Of a stretch of DNA of 64,000 nucleotides, positions 55,071-64,000 are shown in pieces; position 1 is the first letter of the stretch; each line of letters starts with the position of its first letter. The position numbers were made by a program, and so were the translations under genes. Source of the stretch: Mantamonas sphyraenae (lineage: Eukaryota; CRuMs; Mantamonadidae); NCBI GenBank assembly GCA_026936335.1, contig JAPMXV010000030.1, positions 372,001 through 436,000 on the forward strand, read 5' to 3'. The notes under the pieces were generated by a model. It was not told where the DNA came from and did no database searches. It was given only the letters and a program-made list of their open reading frames with translations.

Positions 55071-56683
55071 TTATTGGTGGAGATTCCTGACAAGCAGGTT
55101 GACCAAGCTGCCTGCCACTGCATCTGCGGTGGAGGCGGTGGCAGTGGCTGCCGTGCTGTCGCTGCTACTGCTGCTGCTTGTGGTGGTGGGGTCTGTTGTG
55201 TCTGTAGAGGCCGAGGTGGCTGGGGTGTGTCTTTGGTCCCCTTGCCGCTGACGGGTGCAAGGAGCTGTCGAACCGAACTGACGTAGAACCACATGAACGC
55301 AATGACAAGGAGGATGACAAAGACGGACATGCACAGGCGGCGCTTGTTGACCTTGCGCCTGCGGTTCTTGTGCTTGAGCGGTGTCTTCTTGGTGCTTGTG
55401 GGCAAGGTTGCGTCGGCAGAGTTTCCGCCTGACGACGACGAAATGCCCAACAGATTCAGGAATCCCTTTCCCGGCGTTGTGTTGTGGTTGTGCTGCTTCT
55501 TTGTGCCATACTTGTCCTCGTCATCGTCGTCCGAGAGGTTCAACACGCTCACGCCTGCATCTGTCTTGCGTGCTGCCAGTGATGCGCCATATGCCCCACT
55601 GGTGCTTCCTGTGGCAGCTGTCTTGTTACTGCTGCTGCTGCTGCTGCTCCTCCTCCTCCTCCTCCTCCGCTGCTTCCCGTGCTCGACGTGCTCCCGCTTG
55701 TATCCAACACACCGTTTGCTCCTGCCGTGCCTCTCCTCGACGGTGTGGACCCAGATGTGGGCGAGGTGAGCATGGAGGGAGAGCCCATGGTGTGTGTGTG
55801 TGACTCTGTGGCGCTCAGACTGAGGTTGCTGAGGCGCTGGGTCCACGGCGCATCTTGCAGCGTGTCGCGGATGTGATTGGCCAGCGGGGAATTGACGTCG
55901 TTGGGTGGGATGATGGGTTGCTGTTGTGGGTAACAAAGGCCAAAAGTGGATGGAATGTCAGCGGATGGTAAGCAACAGGGCAAAGCCAACACCCCCATCT
56001 GACAAAAACGTACGCTGTTGCACTTGGGACACACGTAACCCGCGGCTGCAGTGTTCTCTGGCAATGACATGGCGTACTTTTCCAGGCAGGCCGGATGAAA
56101 GGTGTCTGTGGCCGGATGGGCAGGCAAGGCGGGGGGCAAGGAAAGAGGCGGCGGCGGCGTGTCAGTTTCATTCGCCCCGAAACGGCGGTGTGAGAGGAGC
56201 AGCGCGCAGGGCCAGTGCGACGTACCCAGGCACAGCAGACGCAGGACGTCGTCGGGAGAGTTGAAGGTGCCGCCGCAGTAGCCGCACTGGGGCGTTTGGG
56301 CTGTGTTGTCTGTGAGCCACTCGATGTAGGTGCGCACATAGCACTGTGCGGGCAGCGGAAAACGACGTCAGCAGCACGTTGTTGGGAGAGGTGAGAAGGC
56401 GCCAGCAGACAGCCACCGAGACACGGAAGGGGCACAGAGAGGGTGGAGAGTGGAGCAAGACAGGCGTGGACATACCCCTTTGTGGTCTCCGCTGACCAGA
56501 CACTCTTCACAGACGTGTAGGTCGTGCTCGAAGCACCGCATGGACGACTTTTTCCGGTGTGCGCTGCAGAGAGGCCTGTGGAAGAGAGACGAGCACAACA
56601 GAAGGGGGGAGAAGGAAGTGTCAGGACACACAGCAGCGCATGGGGGCAGAAACCGGTGAATGGCAACCGCCGACAACGAACAT
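55071..56683 (-). CDS. ZFPL1: ZFPL1-like Golgi zinc-finger membrane protein (frame broken, 3' end uncertain)
   Basis: Exons 56682-56683, 56476-56575, 56226-56343, 56014-56105 and 55920 downwards. The protein starts MPLCSAHRKKSSMRCFEHDL, aligning with the ZFPL1 start at the first Met, which requires an AT|G split start codon (donor GTTCGT, less typical). B-box-like and RING-like zinc motifs follow (CEECLVSGDHKGC; CGYCGGTF; FHPACLEKYA; YVCPKCNS). A Gly/Ala/Ser tract near 55630-55672 then changes frame by two bases. A basic stretch and a membrane helix (LCMSVFVILLVIAFMWFYV) come after it. ZFPL1 is a cis-Golgi protein that binds GM130. The frame after the helix stays open far into the antisense of the carrier. 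A second small indel near 55240 would give a natural end at 55071, used here with low certainty. Confidence 0.75.
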
Positions 56684-56743
56684 GGTGAGTGGAAAAAGGG
56701 ATGGTGGGACGGGTGCAGCTTTTCATTTGCCCATGGTTCAAGA

Positions 56744-57883
56744 TCACCAGTTCTTGCCAATGGAAAAGTTGTACTGGAACTCAAGATGCACGGTGCCATC
56801 GTCATCGATGAACTGTGGTGGGGCGGCGGCGGTGCAAAAGGGGAGAGAGTGAGCACACACACACAGACAACAGGGAATTCGGGGTGGCTACGTGGCTTTG
56901 CACACACGTGGGGGGCGTTCAACACATGGGCATGTCAAACACTGTGTGTCACCTACCTTGCTCTTGGCAGTGTACTGGCCACGAGCCAGCATGCCCGACG
57001 GCGCGGTCTCCACGGGCGTCTTGTACTCGTAGGGCTCGGCGGCAGGGCCGTAGGAACCGAGCATGGTGTCTCCCTTGTCCACTGTAACCAGGCACGGGGA
57101 TGCACAAGGAATGGGGGGTTCCATGGGGTGTAAGCATGCGGTGTGGCGGGCTGTGTGTGCATGGCGAGTGGGGATGAAACCAAAGATGTGTGTGCGGGGA
57201 TTCCCCTCTCACCGCTGCGTGGCCAACGAGCACACATCATGGATGGGGATAGGCAGACACACATACCTCGGATGCCCTTCTTGTACACCAGGTTGACGTA
57301 GTGGAGACCAGAGACGATCTCGTGCTGAACACGGAACTTGAACTGGATCTGGTAGTCGGCCTTCTCCTTGATGGTGAACGGGTTCTCCGTCAGGAACTGG
57401 AGCCCCTCGTCCGTGGACAGGTCGTACTCAATCGGGTCGATGTCCTCCGACAGCAGCGTCATGGTCTCGACAACCACCTGGCGCGGGTCGTCCGTGGACT
57501 CTGTTGTGTATGGGCCGCACAAAAGTCGCCGGGACTGTGTGTCAGCTCAGGCAGCGCCGGCGAGAGGGAAATCTGCCGCGCGAGCTTCCGCCGCCCTTTC
57601 TCACGGTTCCCCAGGCCTCCCTGTGCCACTGCATGCACACGCGCATGTGACAAGGGCCATGCACAAGGGCCATCCCTATCCCTGGACTCGACAGTGGAGA
57701 CTCACCCTCGGCACCTGCCAGCAGCTGGGCCTTCCACTTGTTCAGCGACTCGTCGTCTTTGTCCAGCTCCAGCAGCGTGTCCTTGTCCACCTTCTCGGCC
57801 ACCTTGTAACCAGGCGTCTGCTCGGGCAGTTCATCGTCCACCTCTGTGTTTCCATTGGAGCTTCCTCCGTCGGTCGTGGACAT
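56744..57883 (-). CDS. ARHGDI: Rho GDP-dissociation inhibitor
   Basis: Exons 57706-57883, 57267-57500, 56957-57081 and 56744-56812 give 201 residues, the normal size. An acidic N-terminal arm ([29 protein letters not shown]) that blocks the GTPase switch regions is followed by the immunoglobulin-like prenyl-binding domain ([39 protein letters not shown]). It ends [20 protein letters not shown]. It extracts Rho/Rac GTPases from membranes and keeps them in the cytosol. Introns are 144, 185 and 205 bp. Confidence 0.96.
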
Positions 57884-58471
57884 GGTTGAGTCAGAAGTTT
57901 TCGGTGGCTTGCGCCGCGTCTTCCAGCACGAAACTGTAGGTTCGGAGAGTGTGGGCAGAGGTCCACGCACAAGGCCATGTGTTTGTGATCAGACGGTGCA
58001 GTGTGATCCTTGTGTCTGTGTCTGTGGCTGTGGCTGTGGCTGTGGCTGTGCGTGCGCCGTTGGAAGAGGTTCCCTGGCGCCACATGTGCCGTCGCTGGTT
58101 CGTCCTTTGGCACGTCTTGACGACCTCGGCGAGGGCAGAGAAGGCAGCATGCATGCACCTGTGCGTGGATTGGTGTACAAAGTGTGTGCTCGTGTGTTGG
58201 TTTCGTTGTATATCGGCCCACACGAGCGCTCGTGGCCGCAGAGAACAAGCGAGGAAATTCCCTCCAGCGAGTTCCACGCGATGCACGCAAGCCACAGCCA
58301 TACGGCCAGAAGCCACATACACACAGACACGGACACCAGCAGACAGAAGCATGCACAGAGAGGGAGGGAGGGAGAAAGAGAGATGTGTGGTACACACACA
58401 CTCCACACACACAGGGGACACTAACACAGAACCGCCCCCCCACCGGCGGGTCCCTCCTGCAGAAATCAACA
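57884..58471. other. 588-bp intergenic region between divergent RhoGDI and QCR8
   Basis: The longest stretch without a coding gene. It holds a (TGTGGC)n-type repeat at about 58018-58050, AG-rich and CA-rich tracts at 58340-58425, and an acceptor-like CTCCTGCAG about ten bases before the QCR8 start, which may mark a 5' UTR intron. The open frames are low-complexity with no recognisable product. Confidence 0.5.
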
Positions 58472-58699
58472 ATGGGCAAGAGCTTCTTCCTGCGAGTTCC
58501 CAACAAGATTGTGACCACCGCTCTGGCGCCGCTGGAGCATGCTCCGACCAAGGGTGTGGTGGGCAAGTACATGGGCAATGCCCCGCGCAAGCTGACGGAC
58601 AACGCTCTGGATGTGTCCTTTGGTCTGCTGGTGGGCGTCGGCACCTACACGTATGCCAACAACAAGTATGCCCAGCTGGAGTATGAGCACCGTTTCTGA
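58472..58699 (+). CDS. QCR8: Cytochrome bc1 complex subunit 8 (QCR8)
   Basis: A single exon of 75 residues, typical of QCR8. It starts MGKSFFLRVPNKIVTTALAPLE and has one membrane helix ending in LLVGVGTYTYANNKYAQLEYEHRF, the same VGTYTYA...LEHRF pattern seen in plant QCR8. This subunit stabilises cytochrome b in respiratory complex III of the inner mitochondrial membrane. The START-domain gene begins only 11 bp after its stop. Confidence 0.82.
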   Translation: MGKSFFLRVPNKIVTTALAPLEHAPTKGVVGKYMGNAPRKLTDNALDVSFGLLVGVGTYTYANNKYAQLEYEHRF

Positions 58700-58710
58700 G
58701 CTTGGATGGC

Positions 58711-61700
58711 ATGTCACTCAATCAATCAAACCAAATGAACAGCACGCTCACGCGTTTCATGGCAACCCAACTTCCAAAACCTCTTTCTTGCCCCACCATG
58801 CACACCCGGCTCCCTCGCATGGGACGCCGTGGGTCCGATCTGGGCACTTTGTCGGCGATGTCATCGTGGAACACAGACCTGCACAAAGACTCCAAGTCGG
58901 CGGTGGAGGGGGCGTTGATGGAGAGTCGCAAGAAGCGGTCGCCACGCACCAAGCCATCGCTGACAGTGATCACCAGCCACACGGCCAGTGGTAGGCAGCC
59001 GTCCAACAAAAGCGTACAGCGCGTCAGCAGCCGCACCACAGGCATCCCGTCCCCGAGCGACTCGGCCAAAGGTTGGAACACCAAACGGTCAACATCTTCC
59101 CTGTCCCTGCTGGGGCCCAAGAGTGCCTCGCCACACAGCAACAACACACCCAAGACCGAGTTGAACCTGTCCTCCGTCGTGGTCAACACTCCTCCCGCAC
59201 CCAAACCACGTCCAAACGCAAAGAACAGCAACGCAAACGTGGCGGGCGCTGCTGCTGCAGGAAGCGGCGGCCGAAAAGGTTCGCTACGCAAGTCCATTTC
59301 CACCCACGCCCCACGTCCCAACGCAGCCCAGATGCGAGCCACAAGCCGCAAGGCGTCGCTGTTGCGCATCGAACGCCGCAGCATGGTGCTCCCGTCGGAG
59401 AAGCAGCTGTTGCGTGCGGAATCGTCGTCCTCAAGCGAGTCGGACGAAGCACGAGAAGGCTCCACGGAAGACCTGGACGACGACGCCGACGAGGAATTGG
59501 CACGAAACACAGCACTGAACAAGGAAGGCCATGGCATGGGGGAACGCAAGACAGCGCCGCCACCGCCGCCTCCACCTCGTCCCAAGACGAAGGAGGAGCT
59601 GGAAGAGGAGAATCTGGAGCTGTACGAGGAACACAGTTTGGCACGGAGGTACCGCAAGACGGTGCTTAGTTCCCACCAGCGACGTCTGCTGGGCAAAGTG
59701 GAGGAGCAGATCCATGAGCGAATGATGAGTTCGTTGATGAACAGCCACAATGGCACAAACACACGCTCCATCCTCGCCCTGAGCACAGGTGACACGGCAA
59801 GGGCCATGCAAGAGGCCGAGCCCAGCGCACGCGAGAAACTCAGCCAGACACTGGCCGATGCTCCTTTGCTGTATGCCACGGGTGATTTGATGACATACAA
59901 TGGTGCCCCTGGCGTGCTGGCAACCGACGACCCGCCAGCCACCACCAGTGCCCTCACTGCCTCTGGCACCAGTGCAGGAATGGGTGCCATGGGTGCCTCG
60001 TCGACTGCAACGTCGTCTGGTGGCGTCATCAACACGGCGGCCACGGGTGAATCCATGACGTGGGAGAGCGCAGTGCGACCCACGCGACGGCCGGACAACG
60101 CCTCCCCGTTGGACTATTCCGTCAAGTACTTTATCAACGGCGAGCAGATCCGAGTGGTGAACTACCAAGCACGCGTATACTGTGTGCTGGTGGACGTGCT
60201 GCAGTTTCTGCAGATTCCAGGCGATGCAAACGAGATTGCCGCGGGCCTGCCGGACGCGGAGAAGCGACTGCTGCGCATCTTTGCCAACCAGGGTCTCAGT
60301 GTCGTCACGTGTGTGGACAGCGCCGCCCTGTTTCGCTTGGTGCTGCGTTCGCGACGCAAACAGCGCCTCAAGACAAAGGAAACCGACGACGACGAGACAA
60401 AGGCGGATCTGGACGCCGTGGGAGACGTGGACAGCCATGGAAACGTGCACATTCGTCACGCGTCCAAGAACCGTCCGTTGCTGAACAACCTGAACGACGA
60501 GTTTTACGTGATCAACGAGTTCCACACCTGGATCTCGGCCATTCGGTACAAGGAACGCGGGGTGGACAGCAAGCAAACGTCGATTAGTTCGTACAAGGAA
60601 CATGCGATTGAAAAGCAGCAGCCAAGCAAGCCCGACGGCGTGGAGCAGTTTGAGGCCGAGGCGGAGGTGGCCATGCGCGACTTTGAAAACGCCCTGTCGC
60701 CCAACGGATGGGAACCGACGGGCAAGAACCACACGGTGAACGTGCAGCGACGCTCGCTGACACCCAATGAGTTTGTGTGCATCAAGGCGACGAGTACGGT
60801 GCGGTGCAGTGCGCTGGAGTTTTTCGATGCCGTGTGGAATCTGGACAAGCACAGGCAGTGGGACAATATGTTTGTGCAGGGCAACACAGTGGTGGAAATC
60901 AACAAGCACATCCAGGTGGTACGCACGGTGTATCGCATCCCGTACCCATACTCGCCGAATCCGCAGAAGAACCGAGAGTTCTGTGTGCTGCGCACGTTCC
61001 ATCGCGACAAGAAAGACGGCACAATCATGATTGCAGAACGGTCCATCCTGCACGACAAGGCACCTTCGCCCATCGAACGGCTGAACAAGCTGCATCGATA
61101 CAAACGCAGCGACCCCAAGTGGATTGCCCTCAAGGCGGAACGCAAACGCCGCGAGGAGGCACACACGCTGGCCAAGCGCCAAATCAAGGAGCAGCACAAG
61201 CATATGGACGAAGAGGCACAGAAGAAACAGTTGGAAGCGAGTGTGGTGACTGCGCTGATGGCACGGTCTGCTTCAGGAGCCGTTCGCACGCCGCCACACA
61301 CGCCGCCTGGTTCACCGGGGGCTTCGCAGCACGATGATGCTCTGCAACGCATGCTGGGCAAGATGGCAACGCAGGCAGCAGTGATGTCGGGATCACGCGG
61401 AAGCAGTGATCACGACGACAGCAGCGACGACGAGCTGGGTAGGGTGCGCACAACACGTCGCACACGCACACGCAGTGTGAAGAAGGCAGCGTTGGAGCAG
61501 CAATTGTTGTCACGGCTGCAGGGCACGGCAGGGTCCGTGGACGAGGTTGAGGAAAGCGACGAGGCCATGGCGGATGCGTTGGACATGCTGACGACACAGC
61601 AGTTGGAGGATGAAGAGTGGTCTGAGACAGAGACCCCCGAGTACGAGGGACAGGTCACGGGTGCGGGGGAAGACATGGAGATGGAGGAGATACAGCGGGA

Positions 61701-62574
61701 ACGTGCGGAACGCATGCGTACATTTGAACTGCAACGCATGTCACTGGAGCGTCAACGCAACCTGATCATGACAGAGACGGAGAGCACAAGCACAGAGTAC
61801 GGTGACTTGGGATCACCTGCAGCAGGGGCAGATCTGCGCATGCGTGTGTTGAGCGGCGCCGGCGCCGGCGGTGGCACGAACAACCACAACAAGACCAGTG
61901 GAAGCAGTGGCAGCAGCGGCAGCAGCGGTAGTGGCAGGGTGGGTGGTGGGTTGGGGTTGGATGACTCGCTGATGAGCGTGGACACAGAGACGATGGTGGG
62001 CATGCACGGAGACGGATCACTGGGAGTGGAATCGGGAGAAAGCGCAGACACGACGTCGCAGGAAGGCAAGGAAGAAGGCGGTGGTGGCAGTAAGAGGACA
62101 GGAAGGAAGAAGAAGTTGAAGCTGAGCGAGGTGATGCGACGTCGCAAACGGTACCCGCAGCACAGGCGACGCAAGGCCAAGACCAAGAAGGACAGCAAGA
62201 GCATGACAGAGCTCATGGTGGAGACGGATGTGAAACACGAGGTGCACAAGTTGTTTATGCTTGTGCGTGGCGAGGTGTACTCGTCGGGATATGTGATTCG
62301 TCCGGGCCAGGACAAGAAGCACTGCCACGTGACGTATGTGAACCAGAGCAACATGCGGTTCAACATCCCCTTTTACGTGCGCAAGATGTACGAGGACACA
62401 CGGCCGCTGATCCTGCGTGACATTGAGAACTATGTGCGTCGGGAAGCCGCAGAACGACGCCAGGAACGCAGCAGCACGCAGTTGGAACGTCACACGCTGG
62501 TCACCAACGACAACTTTGAGCGTGTGCAACAGGAGGAGGAAGAGCGCGTGTTTGCCATGGGCGGCGGCAGGTGA
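58711..62574 (+). CDS. START-domain protein with the domain split by a long insert
   Basis: A single exon of about 1,287 residues. The first ATG (58711) sits 11 bp after QCR8, and ATGs at 58735, 58798 or 58819 are alternatives. The N-terminal 450 residues are disordered (Ser/Thr/Pro, a poly-Pro run, acidic). An ordered unrecognised region follows (about 470-640), then the first part of a START lipid-binding domain (about 666-790: LEFFDAVWNLDKHRQWDNMF, NREFCVLRTFHRDK, RSILHD). About 380 residues of charged and Ser/Gly-rich sequence intervene before the second START part (about 1173-1243: RGEVYSSGYVIRP, CHVTYVNQSN, NIPFYVRKM). START domains carry sterols or phospholipids between membranes. The insert lies where the domain has a surface loop. 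No introns. Confidence 0.8.
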   Translation: MSLNQSNQMNSTLTRFMATQLPKPLSCPTMHTRLPRMGRRGSDLGTLSAMSSWNTDLHKDSKSAVEGALMESRKKRSPRTKPSLTVITSHTASGRQPSNKSVQRVSSRTTGIPSPSDSAKGWNTKRSTSSLSLLGPKSASPHSNNTPKTELNLSSVVVNTPPAPKPRPNAKNSNANVAGAAAAGSGGRKGSLRKSISTHAPRPNAAQMRATSRKASLLRIERRSMVLPSEKQLLRAESSSSSESDEAREGSTEDLDDDADEELARNTALNKEGHGMGERKTAPPPPPPPRPKTKEELEEENLELYEEHSLARRYRKTVLSSHQRRLLGKVEEQIHERMMSSLMNSHNGTNTRSILALSTGDTARAMQEAEPSAREKLSQTLADAPLLYATGDLMTYNGAPGVLATDDPPATTSALTASGTSAGMGAMGASSTATSSGGVINTAATGESMTWESAVRPTRRPDNASPLDYSVKYFINGEQIRVVNYQARVYCVLVDVLQFLQIPGDANEIAAGLPDAEKRLLRIFANQGLSVVTCVDSAALFRLVLRSRRKQRLKTKETDDDETKADLDAVGDVDSHGNVHIRHASKNRPLLNNLNDEFYVINEFHTWISAIRYKERGVDSKQTSISSYKEHAIEKQQPSKPDGVEQFEAEAEVAMRDFENALSPNGWEPTGKNHTVNVQRRSLTPNEFVCIKATSTVRCSALEFFDAVWNLDKHRQWDNMFVQGNTVVEINKHIQVVRTVYRIPYPYSPNPQKNREFCVLRTFHRDKKDGTIMIAERSILHDKAPSPIERLNKLHRYKRSDPKWIALKAERKRREEAHTLAKRQIKEQHKHMDEEAQKKQLEASVVTALMARSASGAVRTPPHTPPGSPGASQHDDALQRMLGKMATQAAVMSGSRGSSDHDDSSDDELGRVRTTRRTRTRSVKKAALEQQLLSRLQGTAGSVDEVEESDEAMADALDMLTTQQLEDEEWSETETPEYEGQVTGAGEDMEMEEIQRERAERMRTFELQRMSLERQRNLIMTETESTSTEYGDLGSPAAGADLRMRVLSGAGAGGGTNNHNKTSGSSGSSGSSGSGRVGGGLGLDDSLMSVDTETMVGMHGDGSLGVESGESADTTSQEGKEEGGGGSKRTGRKKKLKLSEVMRRRKRYPQHRRRKAKTKKDSKSMTELMVETDVKHEVHKLFMLVRGEVYSSGYVIRPGQDKKHCHVTYVNQSNMRFNIPFYVRKMYEDTRPLILRDIENYVRREAAERRQERSSTQLERHTLVTNDNFERVQQEEEERVFAMGGGR

Positions 62575-62578
62575 GTCA

Positions 62579-63528
62579 ATGGATTTGGATATCAGCTCAA
62601 GCAGTGTGAGTAGTCGTGGTGACAGTGGCAGCGGCACTCGGGATCAAGAGTCGTTGGACACATCGTCATCGTCGTCAGAGACATTCAGTAGTTTCTTGGA
62701 GCGTGGGGCAGGGCGAAGGCCGCAAATGCTGCCCGACTTTGGCAGCGCACGAAAACGGCACCTGGACTCGGATAGCGAGGGCAGCGTGGGTGAGGGCGGA
62801 GACAGCGACGACAGCGATGACGATGGGTTTGTCAACCCGCGTGAGGGACCCATTGAAAGCAATGAGCTGGTGTACGAGCGTGTTCGGCAAGGATTGGGCA
62901 AAGGTAAGGTTCTGGCGAAAAGACACCGCCACACACACACTGCACCTCAGCACACAGCAAGCAAAGGGATGCACAGGCTGACATTGTGCATGAGGACTCC
63001 ATGGATGTGTGCACAGCGGACTTTTTCGCCAGAAACAAGGCGGTGCCTCACTACAAGACACGTGTGGGTGGCAACTTTCAGGTCGATGCACTGCCAGATC
63101 CGATGGCAGAGGTGGAGGAAGAGGAGGAAGAGGAGGAGGAGCAAGAAGACAGTACACGGAGGAGGACACAGGTGGAGGAGGATGACACAGCAGGAGTAGA
63201 TAGGAAGGGCAAGGCAAAGGAGACGGAGAAGCCGCCGCCGCCTGGCTTTGTGTACAAGACCAAGATGGTGCATGGACGAGAGGTGCGGTACCTGAGCGAA
63301 GCACGGAGAGGTGGGTTTGAAACGGAGGAGAGTGCACAAGAGGTTGTGGACGCGGTGCTGGTGGAGCAATTGGCACGCGAAGTGGAGATGGAGGAACAGC
63401 ATACCAGCATTGCCAAAATCATCGGCGACGAGATTGTCACCGAGGAAGAGTACCAGCAGGAGCGCAGGGCGTTCCGACTGCCACTCAAGAAGCGGTACAG
63501 GCAGGAGAGCGGATCAAGCACCAACTGA
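62579..63528 (+). CDS. Acidic protein of unknown function
   Basis: Exon 1, 62579-62903, encodes a Ser/Asp-rich start and an ordered helix (VYERVRQGLGK). Exon 2, best read from 62951, encodes HSKQRDAQADIVHEDS and runs to 63528. The implied intron is only 47 bp, the shortest here. It is chosen because it restores phase from a good donor (GTAAGG) to CTCAG. A stretch VGGNFQVDALPDP faintly recalls the ELM2 motif, but no SANT domain follows. The rest is Glu-rich with a basic end. It begins 4 bp after the START gene's stop codon. I do not assign a function. Confidence 0.6.
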
Positions 63529-63543
63529 AGATGCAACGCCGCT

Positions 63544-64000
63544 TCATTCCTTCACGGGCAGGGTCAGCATGGCGTGGTGGATACTCTCACTGCGCAGATT
63601 GTACTGCGAGATCATCGAGGCGCCGTATGCACCTGCAGTGCCGATGAGGATGACGTCGCCCGGGTCGCATTCGGGGAGCGGGCGTTCGGTGCCAAACACA
63701 TCTCCCGATTCGCAGACGTTGCCGACGACGTTGGCCAGCATGGTGGCGGTCTCGTCGGCCTTGGACAGGTTGACAATTTCGTGAAAGGCGCCGTAGAGGG
63801 CCGGGCGGATGAGAGCATACATACCTGCGTTGATGCCCACGTAGTTGATTTCATACTTGCGCTTGGTCTGGGTCACCTTGGCCAGCAGTACACCCGAGGT
63901 GGCCACAAGGTAGCGCCCGGGTTCCAACCACAGCTCCACGTCGGGATAGGCCTGTGCAAATGCCTCCAGGCTCTCCTCGACGGCGTGCAAATCCAGGTCT
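63544..64000 (-). CDS. lysA: Diaminopimelate decarboxylase-like protein, 3' part only
   Basis: The gene runs off the window end; only the last 151 residues are visible. WLEPGRYLVATSGVLLAKV is the family-2 PLP decarboxylase block that contacts cofactor phosphate and substrate. MYALIRPALYGAFHEI holds the Arg and Tyr that bind the substrate. CESGDVFGTERPLPECDPGD holds the Cys-Glu pair at the dimer interface, and GTAGAYGASMISQYNLR the final active-site Tyr. These fit diaminopimelate decarboxylase, the last step of bacterial-type lysine synthesis. Ornithine/arginine decarboxylases of the same fold are less likely given the CESGD and GAYG blocks. No intron is seen in this part. Its stop lies 15 bp from that of the convergent gene. 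Confidence 0.85.
   Translation of the reverse strand, partial: DLDLHAVEESLEAFAQAYPDVELWLEPGRYLVATSGVLLAKVTQTKRKYEINYVGINAGMYALIRPALYGAFHEIVNLSKADETATMLANVVGNVCESGDVFGTERPLPECDPGDVILIGTAGAYGASMISQYNLRSESIHHAMLTLPVKE

Overview
The window is nuclear DNA from a gene-dense, GC-rich, intron-poor unicellular eukaryote. The evidence is GT-AG introns (mostly 80-400 bp, donors GTGAGT/GTACGT/GTATGT, acceptors usually CACAG), purely eukaryotic gene families (CNOT3, SCYL1, KDEL receptor, ZFPL1, RhoGDI, NEK6/7, mitochondrial carriers), and many Ser/Gly/Gln/Asp-Glu-rich tracts in the proteins. I cannot place the lineage from this sequence alone. About 28 genes lie in 64 kb (roughly 2.3 kb per gene). Neighbours are tightly packed: divergent start codons are often 54-120 bp apart and convergent stop codons 15-65 bp apart.

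Layout. 0.5-5.6 kb (+): ABCF3/GCN20 ATPase, a leucine-rich-repeat protein, a DEDD exonuclease. 5.7-9.9 kb: DRAM/Frag1-type membrane protein (-), an unrecognised acidic protein (+), a POT peptide transporter (-). 10.0-25.0 kb: CNOT3 (-), a giant SCYL1-like pseudokinase (+), V-ATPase proteolipid c (-), TVP23 (+), mitochondrial L12 (-), a Myb/SANT-UBA-U-box protein (-). 25.1-33.9 kb (+): O-GlcNAcase, a GKRP/MurQ-like sugar isomerase-fold protein overlapping it, FAHD1, a ubiquitin-like/calcineurin-like phosphatase/FHA fusion, VMA21. 34.0-43.5 kb: an attractin-like CUB-EGF-kelch-PSI-TM-RING protein (-), a four-TM protein (+), POLR1D (+), NEK6/7 kinase (-), a cupin (+), KDEL receptor (-). 43.5-51.2 kb (+): a 2,260-residue RCC1/coiled-coil protein and a small membrane protein. 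51.3-64 kb: AIG1-type lipid hydrolase (-), BCKDHA (-), carnitine carrier (+), ZFPL1 (-), RhoGDI (-), QCR8 (+), a START protein with a split domain (+), a small acidic protein (+), and the 3' part of a diaminopimelate-decarboxylase-like gene (-).

Two functional themes recur: the early secretory/vacuolar system (SCYL1, TVP23, KDEL receptor, ZFPL1, V-ATPase c and its assembly factor VMA21) and mitochondrial metabolism (L12, FAHD1, BCKDHA, carnitine carrier, QCR8). The points most worth a second look are the phosphatase fusion, the attractin-like RING protein, the SCYL1 tail with about twelve Trp/acidic repeats, the START domain broken by a long insert, introns placed at or inside start codons in three genes, and an overlapping OGA/GKRP gene pair. 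Seven conserved genes need a 1-2 nt frame correction, and an eighth unrecognised small one probably does. Most of the breaks sit in homopolymers or short repeats, so sequence error is the leading explanation.
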